Under the pieces are notes generated by a model that worked only from the letters and a program-made list of their open reading frames with translations, was not told where the DNA came from and did not search any database. Shown here one piece after another: positions 23,197 through 35,184 of a stretch of DNA of 64,000 nucleotides. A program made the position numbers and the translations under genes. Every line of letters starts with the position of its first letter. Position 1 is the first letter of the stretch. Origin of the DNA: Cryptomeria japonica (lineage: Eukaryota; Streptophyta; Pinopsida; Cupressales; Cupressaceae); the NCBI RefSeq assembly GCF_030272615.1, contig NC_081407.1:439981213-440045212 (forward strand), read 5' to 3'.

Positions 23197-24699
23197 CAAC
23201 AATTTGGGAAGTTTAAACCAAATACAGAGTCCATTAAATTCAATGAAAACATCATCAACAACAATGTGAATGCAGCATCAGGTGTGTCTCCTATTTCTAA
23301 GTTTTTCAAGAAAGAAAGAAAGTTTACTCCTTTGAATGAATCATTGCATAGTATTATGAATAAGTTAATTGAACAAAATGTGCTTACTCTTCCTCCTATA
23401 AGGCAAATTAATACTGTAAAAATTAATTCACCCTATTTTGATAACAAATCTTTTTGTCAATTTCATCGTCAACCTGGACATGATACTGAAAAATGTTTTG
23501 CTTTAAAGGGGAAAATTCAAGATTTGATTGATAATAAAACTATCTATGTTTCTGGTGTGAATGATAAAGGCAACAAATCTGTAGCTCTTCCTAACCAAAA
23601 TCTTCAGATTTTTACTGATCCATTGCCTTCTCATACCTCTAATGCGATTCATACTACTGATTCCTCTGTCTCACCTAATGATCTTGTGTCTATGATTCCA
23701 AATGTGATTAACTTTGTGGAGCAACAGAAAATCCCTAAAGAACCTTCCATCACATTTGATTCCAGTGAAACTATCAGGGCACCTGATGGTCCTTTATATA
23801 TAGTTGCAAAAGTCAAGAACACACCTTGCCGTGGAGTGCTTATTGATCCTTCTTGTATGGTTAATGTCATTACTGAATAATTTCTTTTTACTTTGCAATT
23901 GAATCAAGTGATCTATGACAAAACAGATGTGATTGTGAAATTATTTGATGCATTTTCTTCTCTTGCAATTGGTTCTATTACATTACCTATTGAGGTCCGT
24001 AACAAATCCCTTGATGTGAACTTTGCTATTATTCCATCTTCCGAACAATTTCGTGTGAAGCTTGGCTATCCTTGGCTATCTTCCATGAAAGCTATTGCTT
24101 CTCCTATTCATAAGTGTTTGAAATTTCCCCATAATGGTGAAGTTGTTACTATCAATCATAGTCTCTTTAAACCAGTTGAAAGAACTTCTAGCGTTCCTAT
24201 TGATTACTTTTGGCCTAAACAATTCCAATCTCTTCCACCGCGAAGTGATCATCTTTTCAAATCTTATCAAAAGTGGAAAAAAGATATGATCCTGTCTCTA
24301 AGTGAACCTAGAACACCCAAACTTGAAATTCCTATCATTCTTGAGAAGGAAGTTCTTCCTTTGAAAGATAAAACTAATGTCTTTCCTCAAGAAGATTCCC
24401 AACCCATCCCTATGGATGTGACTATGTCTATATCTAAGAAACCTCCTAAGAGTAGACCTATACCTCCTCGTCATGATGGACTTGGTCTCCTTCCTAAACC
24501 GAATATTCCTCCCTTATATGGAGCAGTTCCTCCTCCTTCCTCTTATGGAGAGAAGAGACCTTCCTCTTCTCCTATTATTCAACCTAAGAGACCACAACCT
24601 AAACACCCAAGTGATAAGGATGAGAACATTCCTCCTCCTCAATCTTCGCAACTTCCTACTAAGACTAGACGAAATCATTCAGCACGTGAATGCCGATGA
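23197..24699 (+). pseudogene. Gypsy E zinc-binding and protease-like region
   Basis: In frame with gag. CQFHRQPGHDTEKCFALK near 23455 is the CX2HX4HX4C variant zinc motif of Tat-like gag. Near 23836 lies the protease-like block GVLIDPSCMVNVITE. The catalytic Asp is present but the usual Asp-Ser/Thr/Asn-Gly triplet reads Asp-Pro-Ser, so activity is doubtful. KLGYPWLSSMKAIASPIHK near 24060 matches the later part of gypsy proteases. Pro-rich tail (PPPSSYGEKRPSSSP). TAA at 23878-23880 and TGA at 24697-24699 break it. Confidence 0.8.
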
Positions 24700-25164
24700 A
24701 AGCGTCATCTTAGAGCTCAGGCAGCTGTCTCTCTAACTTTGCAATCCCCCAAAACACCTTCAACAAGCATTATTCCATTTTCTCCTCAGCCGACGATTGA
24801 GCCGAAATCTCCTAAACATAAGATGCATGATGGTCTTGATCCTGTGTGAGTTAAAGATCCTATTTTTATAAATCTCGATGATGATATAGATGAAAATGTT
24901 ATTCATGATGCAAATGTTACTCCTGTTCATTCTGATAGTGAATATGAACTTGTGGATATTGATAACCATCTATCTAACGAATTTTCTAAAGCACTTATCC
25001 TAGCTCCTAGACAAGAACAACGTGGCTTGGAACATGAACATAGCCCTTGTTTGGATCTTGTGATAGCTCCATCTGCTGTGTTGGATGTTCCTCCTCTAGC
25101 GTGTTTCCTACCTTCTCAAAATACTGATCAGCAAGATCGGGGGGTAGATGACGTGCTAGACTAG
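24700..25164 (+). pseudogene. Gypsy E C-terminal tail
   Basis: Same frame as gag-protease, with one further TGA near 24848. Acidic stretch (INLDDDIDENVIHD) and VHSDSEYELVDIDNHLS. No RT or integrase motif. Ends at TAG 25162-25164. Function unknown; probably the natural C-terminus of this non-autonomous family. Confidence 0.6.
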
Positions 25165-25911
25165 TTCATTAGCATAGCAGATTCTCTCCTCCTCTCTTTT
25201 GTTACTTCTTCTATATGTTATTCTCATTCTTCTATTTGTTGTCCTTAGTGTTGTCTACTTGAGGACGATGCAAAACATTGAGATCTCTTTTTTGGTCTCT
25301 CTCATGTTGAATCAAAAGACACATGTGTTCCCTTCTTCTAGGTGACCTTCCTTGATTGGGGAATGAAGAACAATTATGCATACATACATATGATATACAT
25401 GAATTATCATACAGCATACTGACCCCGAGGAAAGCAAAGTCACCTTGTGCTTTGTGTTTTGTGTCTATTATCCTTGGGCTTATCTCACACTTGGGGGCTA
25501 AATCCTTGTGATAACGTGCTCCTTTCCTTTCTCATTTCTTACATGTATCACTACCTTAAAGCAATCACCCCCGGTGAGGCATGTGCGATCGCTTTAACAT
25601 AGGGGGGCATACATCCCGTTCATATCTTTTCAAGATACTTGAAAATTTCTTGGCAAATTCACCCTTGCCTTGAAAATTTTTGATATCCTTCTTGCATGAC
25701 TCATAGTGAGGGAACCTTACTACTAATAGTCATGGTTCTCCCTCATGATCTTCCCTTTTACTTTGTCAATCAAATTCATAAGATCCTTAGTCCACTGGGG
25801 GCTTGGTGTATCTTGCCTCCTTGACGTGGTGAAAGTTTTTCAATGTTGTTTCCTTGTACTTTACCGGAAGTATGATCATACACTTATACTCCCGCTAAAG
25901 TGGGGGCTAAA
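25165..25911 (+). other. Gypsy E 3' untranslated region with purine tract
   Basis: No gene. The purine tract AAAGTGGGGGCTAAA (25897-25911) abuts the LTR. Two related G-rich motifs, ACTTGGGGGCTAAATC (about 25490) and CACTGGGGGCTTGG (about 25793), lie upstream. Confidence 0.75.
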
Positions 25912-27139
25912 TGTAGCGTCCTAAAATTGTGACACTTGCAATTTCGACCGCATTTGGGTCTTCACGATGGCGACGCAACACTAAACCTGAATGGAGACCC
26001 TGAAACTTGCTCACGACATCAAAAACTGCATTTTTCCAGCACCCTGGCCTGATCCTCCTTGCACCCTGTTGTCCCGGGAGGTGGGACCAGAGCGCCCAGC
26101 ACCCTGGTCCCTGGCCCTATTTTTGGGCCCGGTCTCCTATGGGGTCTCGGGTCTTTTTGTTTGCAAATTGGAAATTATATTTCCTGGTCGGCCTAAGGTC
26201 GGGAAAATTAGTCTATTAACCCTAAATTGACAAGTATATAAACTACATTTTCCTCTCTCATTTGGATGGATGGAAAATAGATGGAAAAGGCGTGAAAATG
26301 ATATTCAAACATTCAAGCATTCAAGCATTCAAGCATTCTTTCAAGCAATTGATCATTCTAAGTCTCCATTCAAGGCTAAGTGTTGCATTCAAGACAAGGA
26401 TTCAACCATTGAAGAGGAGATCACTTACTACATGCTACATACAACATACAACATACAACAAACAACAACATCTATACCTTCACACATAAGGATACAAACA
26501 TCCTTACAACAAGGTATTAGTACTTGTTTTACATTACATACATTTACATTTACAGCATTTCTCATTTCTTGGTTAATTCCAAAACTGGGGTTTGACCTAA
26601 AGGCAAACCCCTAATCCCTAACCCCCCAATCGTCTTCACTTTTCTGTGTGTAGGTTGTAGGTACGCGGCTGAAATTGAAGATCTAGAATCCTTGTGCAGA
26701 GACGAACAGATCCCCCTTCATTTTGCGGATTTTTTAGAGGACCGTGGTGCCGGGCACCATCGTCCTGACAACTTTTGCTCAAATTTGCAGGACAGCACCG
26801 TATCGACATTTTACTGCTAATTCCAGGTCCGCAGCTTCATCCTATATCCCTATCTCAGTTTATAAGCGAATCTTTGTCACTTTCTATGCATTCCTAGCTT
26901 AATTCTTCTATCAACATTCTTTACAAAAGAGTGTAGCCTTGCTGTCTTAACCCTTGAAACACATTTAGCATCCAATCTTGCATTGTGTGGGATTGGATCT
27001 TGTGGGTTTCAAACCCTCTTTTGAATGTAAAGTCTCTCCCTTAAGTGAATACCATCAACCCTAGCGACCTCCCTTCTCTCTCCTTGGAGTTGGAAGAGGG
27101 GAGAGCAACTAGGGTTCGATTGCAATTTTCTGCTATACA
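25912..27139 (+). repeat. 3' LTR of gypsy E
   Basis: 1228 bp, TGTAGC to TATACA. Nearly colinear with 19248-20537 apart from the missing repeat units. Here the inverted repeat is strongest: GGACCGTGGTGC and GCACCATCGTCC (26739-26765) pair at 10 of 12 positions. Confidence 0.93.
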
Positions 27140-27144
27140 AATAC

Positions 27145-27295
27145 AAATACCAAAATATACAACCAACTCTTAGAACCAATTACAATAACCAATTGTTATA
27201 ACCAACTATTCCCCCTGAGAAGTAGCTCTCCTCCATCAAAGCCGGAAAAAGGTTTCTCTGTTAATTCTGTCGGTTTCATGCCAATCATCAATTGT
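27145..27295 (-). other. A3 3' untranslated region, part 2
   Basis: Continues the A3 sequence after the second AATAC. Contains the complement of the CTTCTCAGGGGGAATAG box (27209-27225). No gene. Confidence 0.7.
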
Positions 27296-29053
27296 CTAAG
27301 TTTCTATCAGTGAGGGTATTACCCCAAGCTGCTCTCTGAGATATTCAAAAATTTCCTTAGGCAAAGGCTTAGTAAAGATATCTGCAATCTGCTCTTTAGT
27401 ATTCACATAAACTAATCTCACTTCTTTTGCTTCAACATTCTCTTTTAGAAAATTATATTTGATAGAAACATGGTTAGTCTTAGAGTGAAATACTGGATTC
27501 TTAGATATATCAATTGTTGTTGAATTATCACAATAAATGATTATAGGTTCTTTGCATTTTACCTTTATGTGCTTCAAAATTTGCTTAATCCATATACCTA
27601 AATACAATTAGTTGTTGTTAAAACATATTCTAATTCTGCTGTTGATAATGATGTACAATTTTGTTTCTTGCTCAACCATGAAATCAACCTACTACCAAGA
27701 AAGAATGCCCTGTCGGTGGCTCTCTTTTTGTCATCTACATCTCTTGCCCAATTTACATCAGTGTATGCACATAAATAAAAAATTTCATCTTTAGGATACC
27801 ATAAACCAAGATTTGTTGTGCCTTGTAGATACCAAAAAATCCTTTTCACTGGTGATTCATGATTTTCTCTAGGTTTACTCTGAAATCTTGAAACAATACA
27901 TACTACATTCATTATATCAGGTCTTGTTTGTGTCAAATATAGTAAACTGCCAATCATAGATTTGTATCATGTCGGATTAACAGGAGCTGAATCATCCTTC
28001 AATGTCAATTTATCAGCTGTAGTCATAGGAGAACTTACTGGTTTGGAATTTTCAATACCAAATTTCTTCAATAGTTCTTTCAAGTACTTTGTTTAACATA
28101 TAAATATACCTTTATTAGGTTGTGAAATCTGCAATCCTAAAAAGAATTTTATCTCCCCAATCATAGACATTTCAAATTCTTCCTGCATCTTATTAGCAAA
28201 GTCTTTGCATAATCCATCTTCTCCTCCAAAAATGATATCATCAACAAAAACTTCAATGACCAAGATGTCTTCATTAGTCACTTTGAAATATAAGTTGCTG
28301 TCAGCATTACCTTTAGTGTAACCAAGCCTTAAAAGATATTTGTCTAGTCTAGCATACCAAGCTCTAGGAGCTTGCTTCAATCCATACAAAGCTTTCCTTA
28401 ATCTGTAAACCATATATTTATCATTTGTCAATGAAAATCCATCAGACTATTCAATGTAAACTTCCTCTTCAAGATCATCATTTAGAAATGCACATTTTAC
28501 ATCCATTTTATATACTTTATAGTTCTTGTGAGCTGCAAATGCATGAAATAATTTGACTGTCTCAATTCTAGCTACCAGTGCAAAGGTTTCATTGTAATCA
28601 ATTCCCTCTTTCTATGAATATCCTTTACACACTAATCTTTCTTTATTCCTGATTACCTTACCATTTTCAATGTTTATTTCTGAATACCCATTTAGTTCCA
28701 GTTACAATTTTGTCTTTAGGTTGGGGAACCAATGTTCATGTATTGTTCTTTTCAATTTGTTCTAATTAATCTTCCATAGCTTTAATCCAATGTTTATCTT
28801 CACATGACTCAATAATAGATGTTGGTTCAATTTGAGAAATCAAACATACCTTTTCATTTATCAGTCTTCCTCTTGTCATAACACCTTGATACTTATTCCC
28901 AATTATCTGACTTTCAGAGTGATTCAGTCTTACATACCTGGGTGTGTTCACTTGCTGTTGTTCTTCAGTCACTATGGAATTCTCTGATGGTTCCGGTGTG
29001 ATTGGATCCACATTCTGTACCAATGCACTCTGTATAGGTTCATTTATGATCAT
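27296..29053 (-). pseudogene. Copia A3 reverse transcriptase-RNase H, broken
   Basis: From high to low coordinate: linker with PRYVRLNHSESQIIGNKYQG, then RT blocks: KALYGLKQAPRAWYARLDK near 28370, catalytic FVDDIIFGGED near 28230, FFLGLQISQPNKGIF near 28110. A break follows near 28093 (stop in the CQSKYL block). RNase H: LYLTQTRPDIMNVVC near 27930, YLQGTTNLGLWYPKDE, LGSRLISWLSKKQ, IIYCDNSTTIDISKNP, and the natural ending REQLGVIPSLIET at 27296. Several stops separate about 28431 and 28766. Better preserved than A1 and B. Confidence 0.9.
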
Positions 29054-29082
29054 TTGAACTGCCAGTCAAAATCCATAGACCT

Positions 29083-30584
29083 TCAATTTCCTCTAAATTG
29101 TTCATCTATCTTCACATTTGCACTCTCAATGATTTTCTGCAATCTTTTATTAAAACATCTATATGCCTTTCTCTTAGATGAATAACCAAGAAATATTCCA
29201 TCATCACTTATATGATCAAATTTACCAATATACTCATCTCTCCTAATATAGCATTTTCTTCCAAATATTTTGAAGTATTTAAGAGTAGGAGTATTACCAA
29301 ACCATAGTTCATAAGGGGTCTTACCGGTTTCACCTTTGATGTGAACTCTTTTTAACATGTAAACCGTTGTATTCACTACTTCTCCCCAATACACATGAGG
29401 TAGATTTTCTTCTAATATCATGCTTCTAGCTACATCTAGAATAGTTATGTTCTTCCTTTCCACAACTCCATTTTGTTGAGGTGTCCGTGGTGCTAATAGT
29501 TGTCTTTTGATTCAATTCACTTCAGAAAATGTATTAAACTCCTTAGATGTAAATTCTCCTCCTTGATCTGATCTTAAACATTTGATTTTCTTACTGGTTT
29601 CATTCTCAACCATTTCCTTGAATAATTTGAATTTCCCAAAAGCTTTTGATTTCTCCCCAAGAAAAGTAATCCAACACATTCTAGAATAATCATCAATGAT
29701 TAGCATAAAGTATCTATCTCCTTGTAGACTTCTTGTTCTTTCCGGACCACACAAGTCAGTATGGATTAAATCAAGAACATTATTGGATTTCTTAGAAATA
29801 CTCTTAAAAGTTGTTCTAACTTTCTTTTGCATTTGACATTCCTTACATACCAAATTATGAGGTTTTACAATCTTAGGTAAATCCCTTACTGCCTTAGATG
29901 AACTAATCTTTATAATGAAATCAAAATTCACATGACAAAGTCTTTTATGCCATAACCAACTTTCATCGATATGTGCAATCAAGCATGTCTTTTCATTATT
30001 ATTCAAATGAAAGATATTACCTCTAGTGTGATTACTGGTTGCAATCTCCAAACTAGTTCTATTCATGATTTTGCATTTACCACTCTTGAACTATATCTGA
30101 AATCCCTTTTCAACTAATTTACCACTCTTGAACTATATTCTTGAAAAGATAAGAATTTACTTTTATCACTAGTCATATGATGTGAACATCTGGAATCTAT
30201 AATCCATTCATCCTTTTCTTCAATTTTAGCTACTAGTGCTTGCTCTGCCAGTGGAACAGTAGGTGCGGGTTGATCTTCTTTTATTGCAATAAAAGCCCAT
30301 CCATTGTCTGTCAGTTCTTCATCAGAATCATTAGTAACTCCTTCATCAGCATAGTAACATGATTTGTCTTTATTCTTCTTAAATCTGTATCTTTGATATT
30401 CAGGGTTAGGTTTATATGTCCTTTTAGCTTCTTCTCTCAATCTTCCATGTCTATCAGGACATCTAGATACCATATGACCAACTTTATTGTAGCTCAAACA
30501 TTTAAATGATGCTTTACCTTCATAATTACTTCCAATAGGACCTTTAGGCATTTTCCTTACAAATAGTGCTTCAAGTTCTTCCAA
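29083..30584 (-). pseudogene. Copia A3 nucleocapsid, protease and integrase, broken
   Basis: Zinc knuckle CLSYNKVGHMVSRC near 30490. Protease WIIDSRCSHHMTSD near 30190, with Gly of Asp-Ser-Gly replaced by Arg. About 150 bp between protease and pre-integrase are missing and replaced by a 20-bp filler. Pre-integrase zinc finger intact: WHKRLCHVNFDF and CKECQ. Integrase core keeps all three acidic residues: IHTDLCG, LRSDQGGEF and the Glu of MERKN. A stop and frameshift split it near 29510. Ends NVKIDEQFRGN. Confidence 0.88.
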
Positions 30585-31325
30585 TTATTCATTTTCCTTT
30601 CTGATATCTTCAAGTTCTCTTGCATAAAGTGCTTTCCAATCAAATTTGTCAGATGATGATGATGATGTTGTAGATGATGATTCTTTGAAGGATAAATCTA
30701 TCTTAATTGTAGCAACAGGACCAAATTCCTCAAGCTCAAATGTTGAAAGATTTCCAACCAAGGTATCTCTAGATATTGATGTATTAGGCATTGTTCTCAA
30801 CTCATTAATAAAAGTTACTTTCTTTTTGTATGCTGGTGGCAATGCTCTTAAAACTTTAGAAACAATTTCATCTTCACTCAAGGATCCTCCACAACATTGT
30901 ATTCCCAAAACAATTCATCAACCCATTTCCATAAAAGAAAAAATTATTTCATCTTCTTCCATTTTCATATTTTCATACCTGACCCGGAAGCATTCTAGTT
31001 TTGGAATTTTAATAGTAGTGTCTCCTTCATTCAATGTCTCCAATTTATCCCAAATATATTTAGCAGTAGATTGGTCTGATAATCCAATGATTTGTTGATC
31101 TGACAAGGTGCTCAAGAGTGCATCTCTTTCTTTTCAATCATTCTCTTGATCCTTACCCAATGTTGGTGGATTAGGTTGATTAGGTGTAGGATCAACATAG
31201 ACATTCTTTGTAACATCCCATATGTCTCTTCCAATGCAATCCAGATGTGTCTCCATTCTGATCTTCCATATACCATAGTTAGTTCCATCAAGTTTCAGAC
31301 TATCCCTGAAAACATTTCTTGCCAT
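30585..31325 (-). pseudogene. Copia A3 gag
   Basis: Starts at ATG 31325 (MARNVFRDSLKLDGTNYGIW), 58 bp inside the LTR end, like A2. Capsid blocks QIIGLSDQSTAKYIWDKLET, GGSLSEDEIVSKVLRALPP and ELEEFGPVATIKIDLSF. A stop near 31134 (Cys codon to TGA), a break near 30915 and a stop near 30584 divide it. An Asp/Ser-rich slip (a GATGAT run on the plus strand, 30653-30675) adds serines. Confidence 0.88.
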
Positions 31326-31368
31326 AGAATCTCCTCAAGATGTTAAGCTTCTACAAAAAGAGGACTTG

Positions 31369-31380
31369 CCTCTGATACCA
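31369..31380 (-). promoter_or_regulatory. Primer-binding site of A3
   Basis: Minus strand TGGTATCAGAGG, two bases from the LTR. Initiator-Met tRNA type. Confidence 0.85.
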
Positions 31381-31382
31381 AT

Positions 31383-32466
31383 TGTTAGGACCCGGTGGCA
31401 ACTGAGAGGGGGGGGGGGATGAATCAGTTGTCAATTAATTTCAACCCAAATATAACTCAATCAAACTTGATACTTAATACCAGTAAACCAAACTTAATGT
31501 CGGTTGATAAATTAGTAGTTAATATTAATACTGATGAAACTCAATGCATAAAACAGAAAGAGAAACAACATCCATAACACATAACACAAATATTTGTACG
31601 TGGAAACCCTGTAAGGGGAAAAACCACAATGGGAAAACTTACCCATAATCAGATGATACTACTGCAGATAGTATGTGTATACAAATGGGGTCTACACATG
31701 CAGAAAGACCAACTACCTAGAGCTCACTGCTCAATCATAAAATAGGAGTCACACTGACTACAATTGGATTGTTAAATGCAATGATAATGTACTAGTCAAA
31801 GTAGCATCTCCAATGCTAGATTCAGTACCAGTTAAGTTCTGATAATCACCTTCAAACCTTCCTTGAACCTTCTCTATGGTCTTCTCATATGATCTTCAAT
31901 ATTGGCACATACCATGTTACAAAATCTTATACCATATACTGTTATCTTCCTTCTTCATACTCCATCATCTCACAAATGAGATCTTACATATATACCAAAA
32001 CCTAAGACCAAATGTGTAGGTTGGCTTACCAAGAATATTACAATTAAACCAATTACAAATAAGTCAAGATGTGATGCATCATGTTGGCTCAATACATTTA
32101 CAACAATATCCAATTAATTAAATCATCTCCATAACGTGTCATGTTGATCTGGAATAGATAATGCATGCCGGTCCGTAACCTAGACCAATTTGCCAGTAAC
32201 AACAAATATGTCAACCCGATTAGGCCAATAACCAAAATACCAAAACCATGTCTTTGACATAACCAAGTGGTCTCCAGATGATAACAAGTCATCTTTAGTG
32301 TTGGTGTACAATATAACCTACCGGTGAACGATATATCGGTGGCTATGCATAAGTCACTAAACTTGCTGGTGAAAATAATGTGTCAGTTCAACATAACCAA
32401 AGATCTCTAGAAGATAAGTGCTGACATCAATGACAAAACCAATGCAACACATCCATAATACCAACA
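31383..32466 (-). repeat. 5' LTR of copia A3
   Basis: 1084 bp; plus-strand TGTTAGG to CCAACA. A run of 12 G at 31408-31419. The minus-strand TATA box lies in the TATATATGTAAGATC segment near 31990. Pairs with 17957-19016. Confidence 0.92.
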
Positions 32467-32471
32467 CTTCT

Positions 32472-33220
32472 CATTATAAAAGACTCTCATTGACTGCAAA
32501 GAGGTTATAACCACCTCAAGATAATTGGACACCAATCTAGAAGAATGAATTGCTAGAGATAGCATCTACTATGCTTGATTATAGTCTCGGTTAAGCTCAA
32601 TACCAGAGGCCTTTGACCTCTTAGTTAAACCCAATTTGATCACCTATGATCGACCAAATCTCCTTCACATATGATATTATATTCCATGACCATGACACTT
32701 GATCTACAATGAGATCTTACATCAATTTATACAAACCCTAAGGCCTAAACCAATTAGGTCGGCCACCTAAAAGATATTACAATAAGATCATTACATACAT
32801 CCATATTACAATGATATGCCATGTTGTCTTAAGACCAAAACAACAATAAACAATCCATAAATCATTTCAATAACGTGTAGAGAACACGTTAACATGATAC
32901 CGATCCATAACCTAGATAGGTACATGACCTAATCTGGGTCCACCATGACAAAGCAATGTCTCCAATCAGTTGAGGCACGATCAAGAATCACCTTTTGCAT
33001 CCTGAATTCTATCTAGAGGCCACCCCAACATCACTTAGCATTCTATGAAGGTTTCTTAGTGAAAGCTCTACTGATTAAACCTTAAACCCTTACCAATAAC
33101 ACAAGATATTCTAGTGGTAACCAAAACATGTCTGTCCGTAACCAACCAAAATATCTAGTGTTGACATCAATGATAAAAAAATCAATGCAACACATAATCA
33201 ATTCATCCATATTGCCAAAA
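32472..33220 (-). repeat. 3' LTR of copia B, inner part
   Basis: Resumes after A3 with CATTATAAAAGACTCTCATTG and ends GCCAAAA (GCCAACA in the 5' LTR). Matches 44431-45178. Confidence 0.9.
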
Positions 33221-33589
33221 ATCTCCCCCTTTGGCATTGATGGCAACACGAGATGTGAAAAACATCTAAGTACCAAGAAATTCCAAACAAGTCTCCCATT
33301 GTGGAAGACAACCAACAATCTCTTGTATATAGTTCTGAATATCAATAACTCTCCACCTGTGAATAGTATCTTCGTAAAGTTATGAAATTTATTTTTCACA
33401 TCACTATCTCTCCCCCTTTGATGTCAATGACAGAAATCTGACAAAAATATCAAAGAAAGAATATAAGCCTATGAATCTCAAAGCTAACTACTCCCCCTAA
33501 GCAGTAGCACCACTCATTAGTGTCAGAATGAATAGTATCTCTGATAATGCATACCAAACTGATGCCAAACCACATCAATCAAGTCTTTA
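33221..33589 (-). other. Copia B purine tract and 3' untranslated region
   Basis: The purine tract complement ATCTCCCCCTTTGGCATTG at 33221-33239 abuts the LTR. A second copy (CTCTCCCCCTTTGATGTCAA) lies at about 33409-33428. No gene. Confidence 0.75.
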
Positions 33590-34108
33590 TCGAAGGGGCA
33601 GAAACCCCTAACCTATCTCTCAAATACTCAAATGATTCCTTAGACAGTGGTTTAGTGAATATATCTACAAGCTTCTCTTTAGTGTTCACATAAACCAATT
33701 TGACTTCCTTTTCTTTCATCTTGTCCTTTAGAAATTTATATTTTATTTATATGTGCTTAGTCTTAGAGTGAAATACTGGATTGTTAGACATGTTAATAGC
33801 TATAGAGTTATCACAATAGATAACTACCAGTTGATGACAATTTACCTTGATATCCTTTAACATTTGCTTCATCCACAAGACTTGAGTGCAATTAGTTGCT
33901 GCTGCAACATATTCAGCTTCTGCAGTAGATAAAGAAATGCATGACTATTTTTTGCTAATCCATGAAACCAATTTCTTTCCAAGAAAGAAAGCTCCACCAG
34001 AACTACTCTTTCTGTCATCAGTATCTCTTGCCCAATCTAAATGTGTATATGCACATAAAGTGAAGTTATCATCTCTAGAATACCATAAGCCATATTTTGT
34101 TCCTTGCC
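33590..34108 (-). pseudogene. Copia B RNase H, truncated
   Basis: Minus strand: QGTKYGLWYSRDDNFTLCAY, GGAFFLGKKLVSWISKK, then after a stop STAEAEYVAAATNCTQVLW, VIYCDNSIAIN and KEKLVDIFTKPLSKESFEYL. The upstream end stops abruptly at 34108, where sequence of the C LTR begins. RT between FVDDIIF (40780) and this point is missing, not just displaced. Confidence 0.88.
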
Positions 34109-34912
34109 CATACACATATATACCGGTAAACAAATAAACATATAACAAGAAGAAAATAAACCATCCACATAAGTGAACACCATAACACAGAGAATTTACG
34201 TGGAAAACCTCAAAGAGGAAAAACCACAGTGGGATTTGTGAGCCACAATATCAGTTCACTGGCCATATGAAAAGATATTACATATAATAGGGGCGTGCAC
34301 ATGCAGGAAGGCATACTGCCTAGAGCATACTGCTCATCACTGAAGAGACTCACAGACTACAACCTTTCTCCTAAAGCAAATTACTGAAAAATGAGCTCAA
34401 GAATGCATCTACTATGCCAATTAGAGTTCGGTTCTGGCTCTGCTCTGTACTGGTTAACAAACCCTGAACTACTACCAGTATCTCTTATCCTCCAAGAATT
34501 CTTTCCAAGCTATCTATATATAATTTCATGATATAACATTCGCATACATATATTTCACATTATATAGTTCTACTATATTCTCCTATATCCAAACATTTTA
34601 TATATATCAAAATAACCTAGCAGACTGACCTATATACCCATTAAAAATAATATGCCTTATGTTGGCTTACAATTTACAAAAGATATTCAATGTCGGTCTT
34701 GACAATAATTAAAAAATGATTCATTAAGTAAATCCTCCTTGATGTTGGCTTCCAATAAAGTATTGACGCCAGTGTCGGTGCCGGTGTAGCCCTGAATGCT
34801 CCAAAGCCGGTATCTACTAGTATATGCCTCCTGGTGCCGGTATATGACTTCCATATGATCTTGTTGCCATTAATGACAACAAAATGAATCTAATGAGTGT
34901 CAATTGCCAACA
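34109..34912 (-). repeat. 3' LTR of element C, outer end deleted
   Basis: Starts at TACACATATATACCGG, which corresponds to 39957 of the 5' LTR, so the first 80 bp are gone. Ends CCAACA at 34912. The minus-strand TATA element TTATATATAGATAG lies near 34510-34523. Confidence 0.88.
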
Positions 34913-34931
34913 ATCTCCCCCTTTGGCATTG
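34913..34931 (-). promoter_or_regulatory. Polypurine tract of element C
   Basis: ATCTCCCCCTTTGGCATTG on the plus strand, directly after the LTR. A second copy (CTCCCCCTTTGACATTAATG) lies near 35066-35085. Confidence 0.8.
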
Positions 34932-35184
34932 ATGGCAACACTCATGTGAAAAATGGATTCCCTGCCGCTATGCTCTCCCTGAGAAATACATTCCATCTGA
35001 TATCCTGATATCCTTCCCATATGTTTTTATCTAGTATTCTCTAATATTTTTCACATATATGCATACTCCCCCTTTGACATTAATGCCAAAGATCAGTGAA
35101 AGAATTGAAATAATTCCATAACAAAAGAATAAATTAATACAGTTAGTTTCACTGGAGCTTAATCATCTTCAAGATTTCTGGGCA

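Larger units (their letters stand above)
19248..27139 (+). mobile_element. Gypsy E, complete non-autonomous gag-protease element
   Basis: 7.9 kb with two LTRs (19248-20537, 25912-27139), exact TSD AATAC (19243-19247 and 27140-27144), primer site, long leader, one gag-protease ORF and a purine tract. No RT, RNase H or integrase motif is found in any frame between 21811 and 25911. It must rely on enzymes from another gypsy element. The LTRs differ by a few percent by eye, so it is the youngest layer of the nest. Confidence 0.93.
17957..32466 (-). mobile_element. Copia A3 (with gypsy E inside)
   Basis: Minus strand: 5' LTR 32466-31383, primer site, gag-pol 31325-27296, 3' untranslated region broken by E, purine tract, 3' LTR 19016-17957. 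TSD CTGCT (17952-17956) and CTTCT (32467-32471) matches CTACT in the uninterrupted B LTR near 44426. Confidence 0.92.

Noticed and set aside
30646-31098. Plus-strand 150-codon frame across A3 gag
   Set aside because: Exact antisense of a recognised copia gag.
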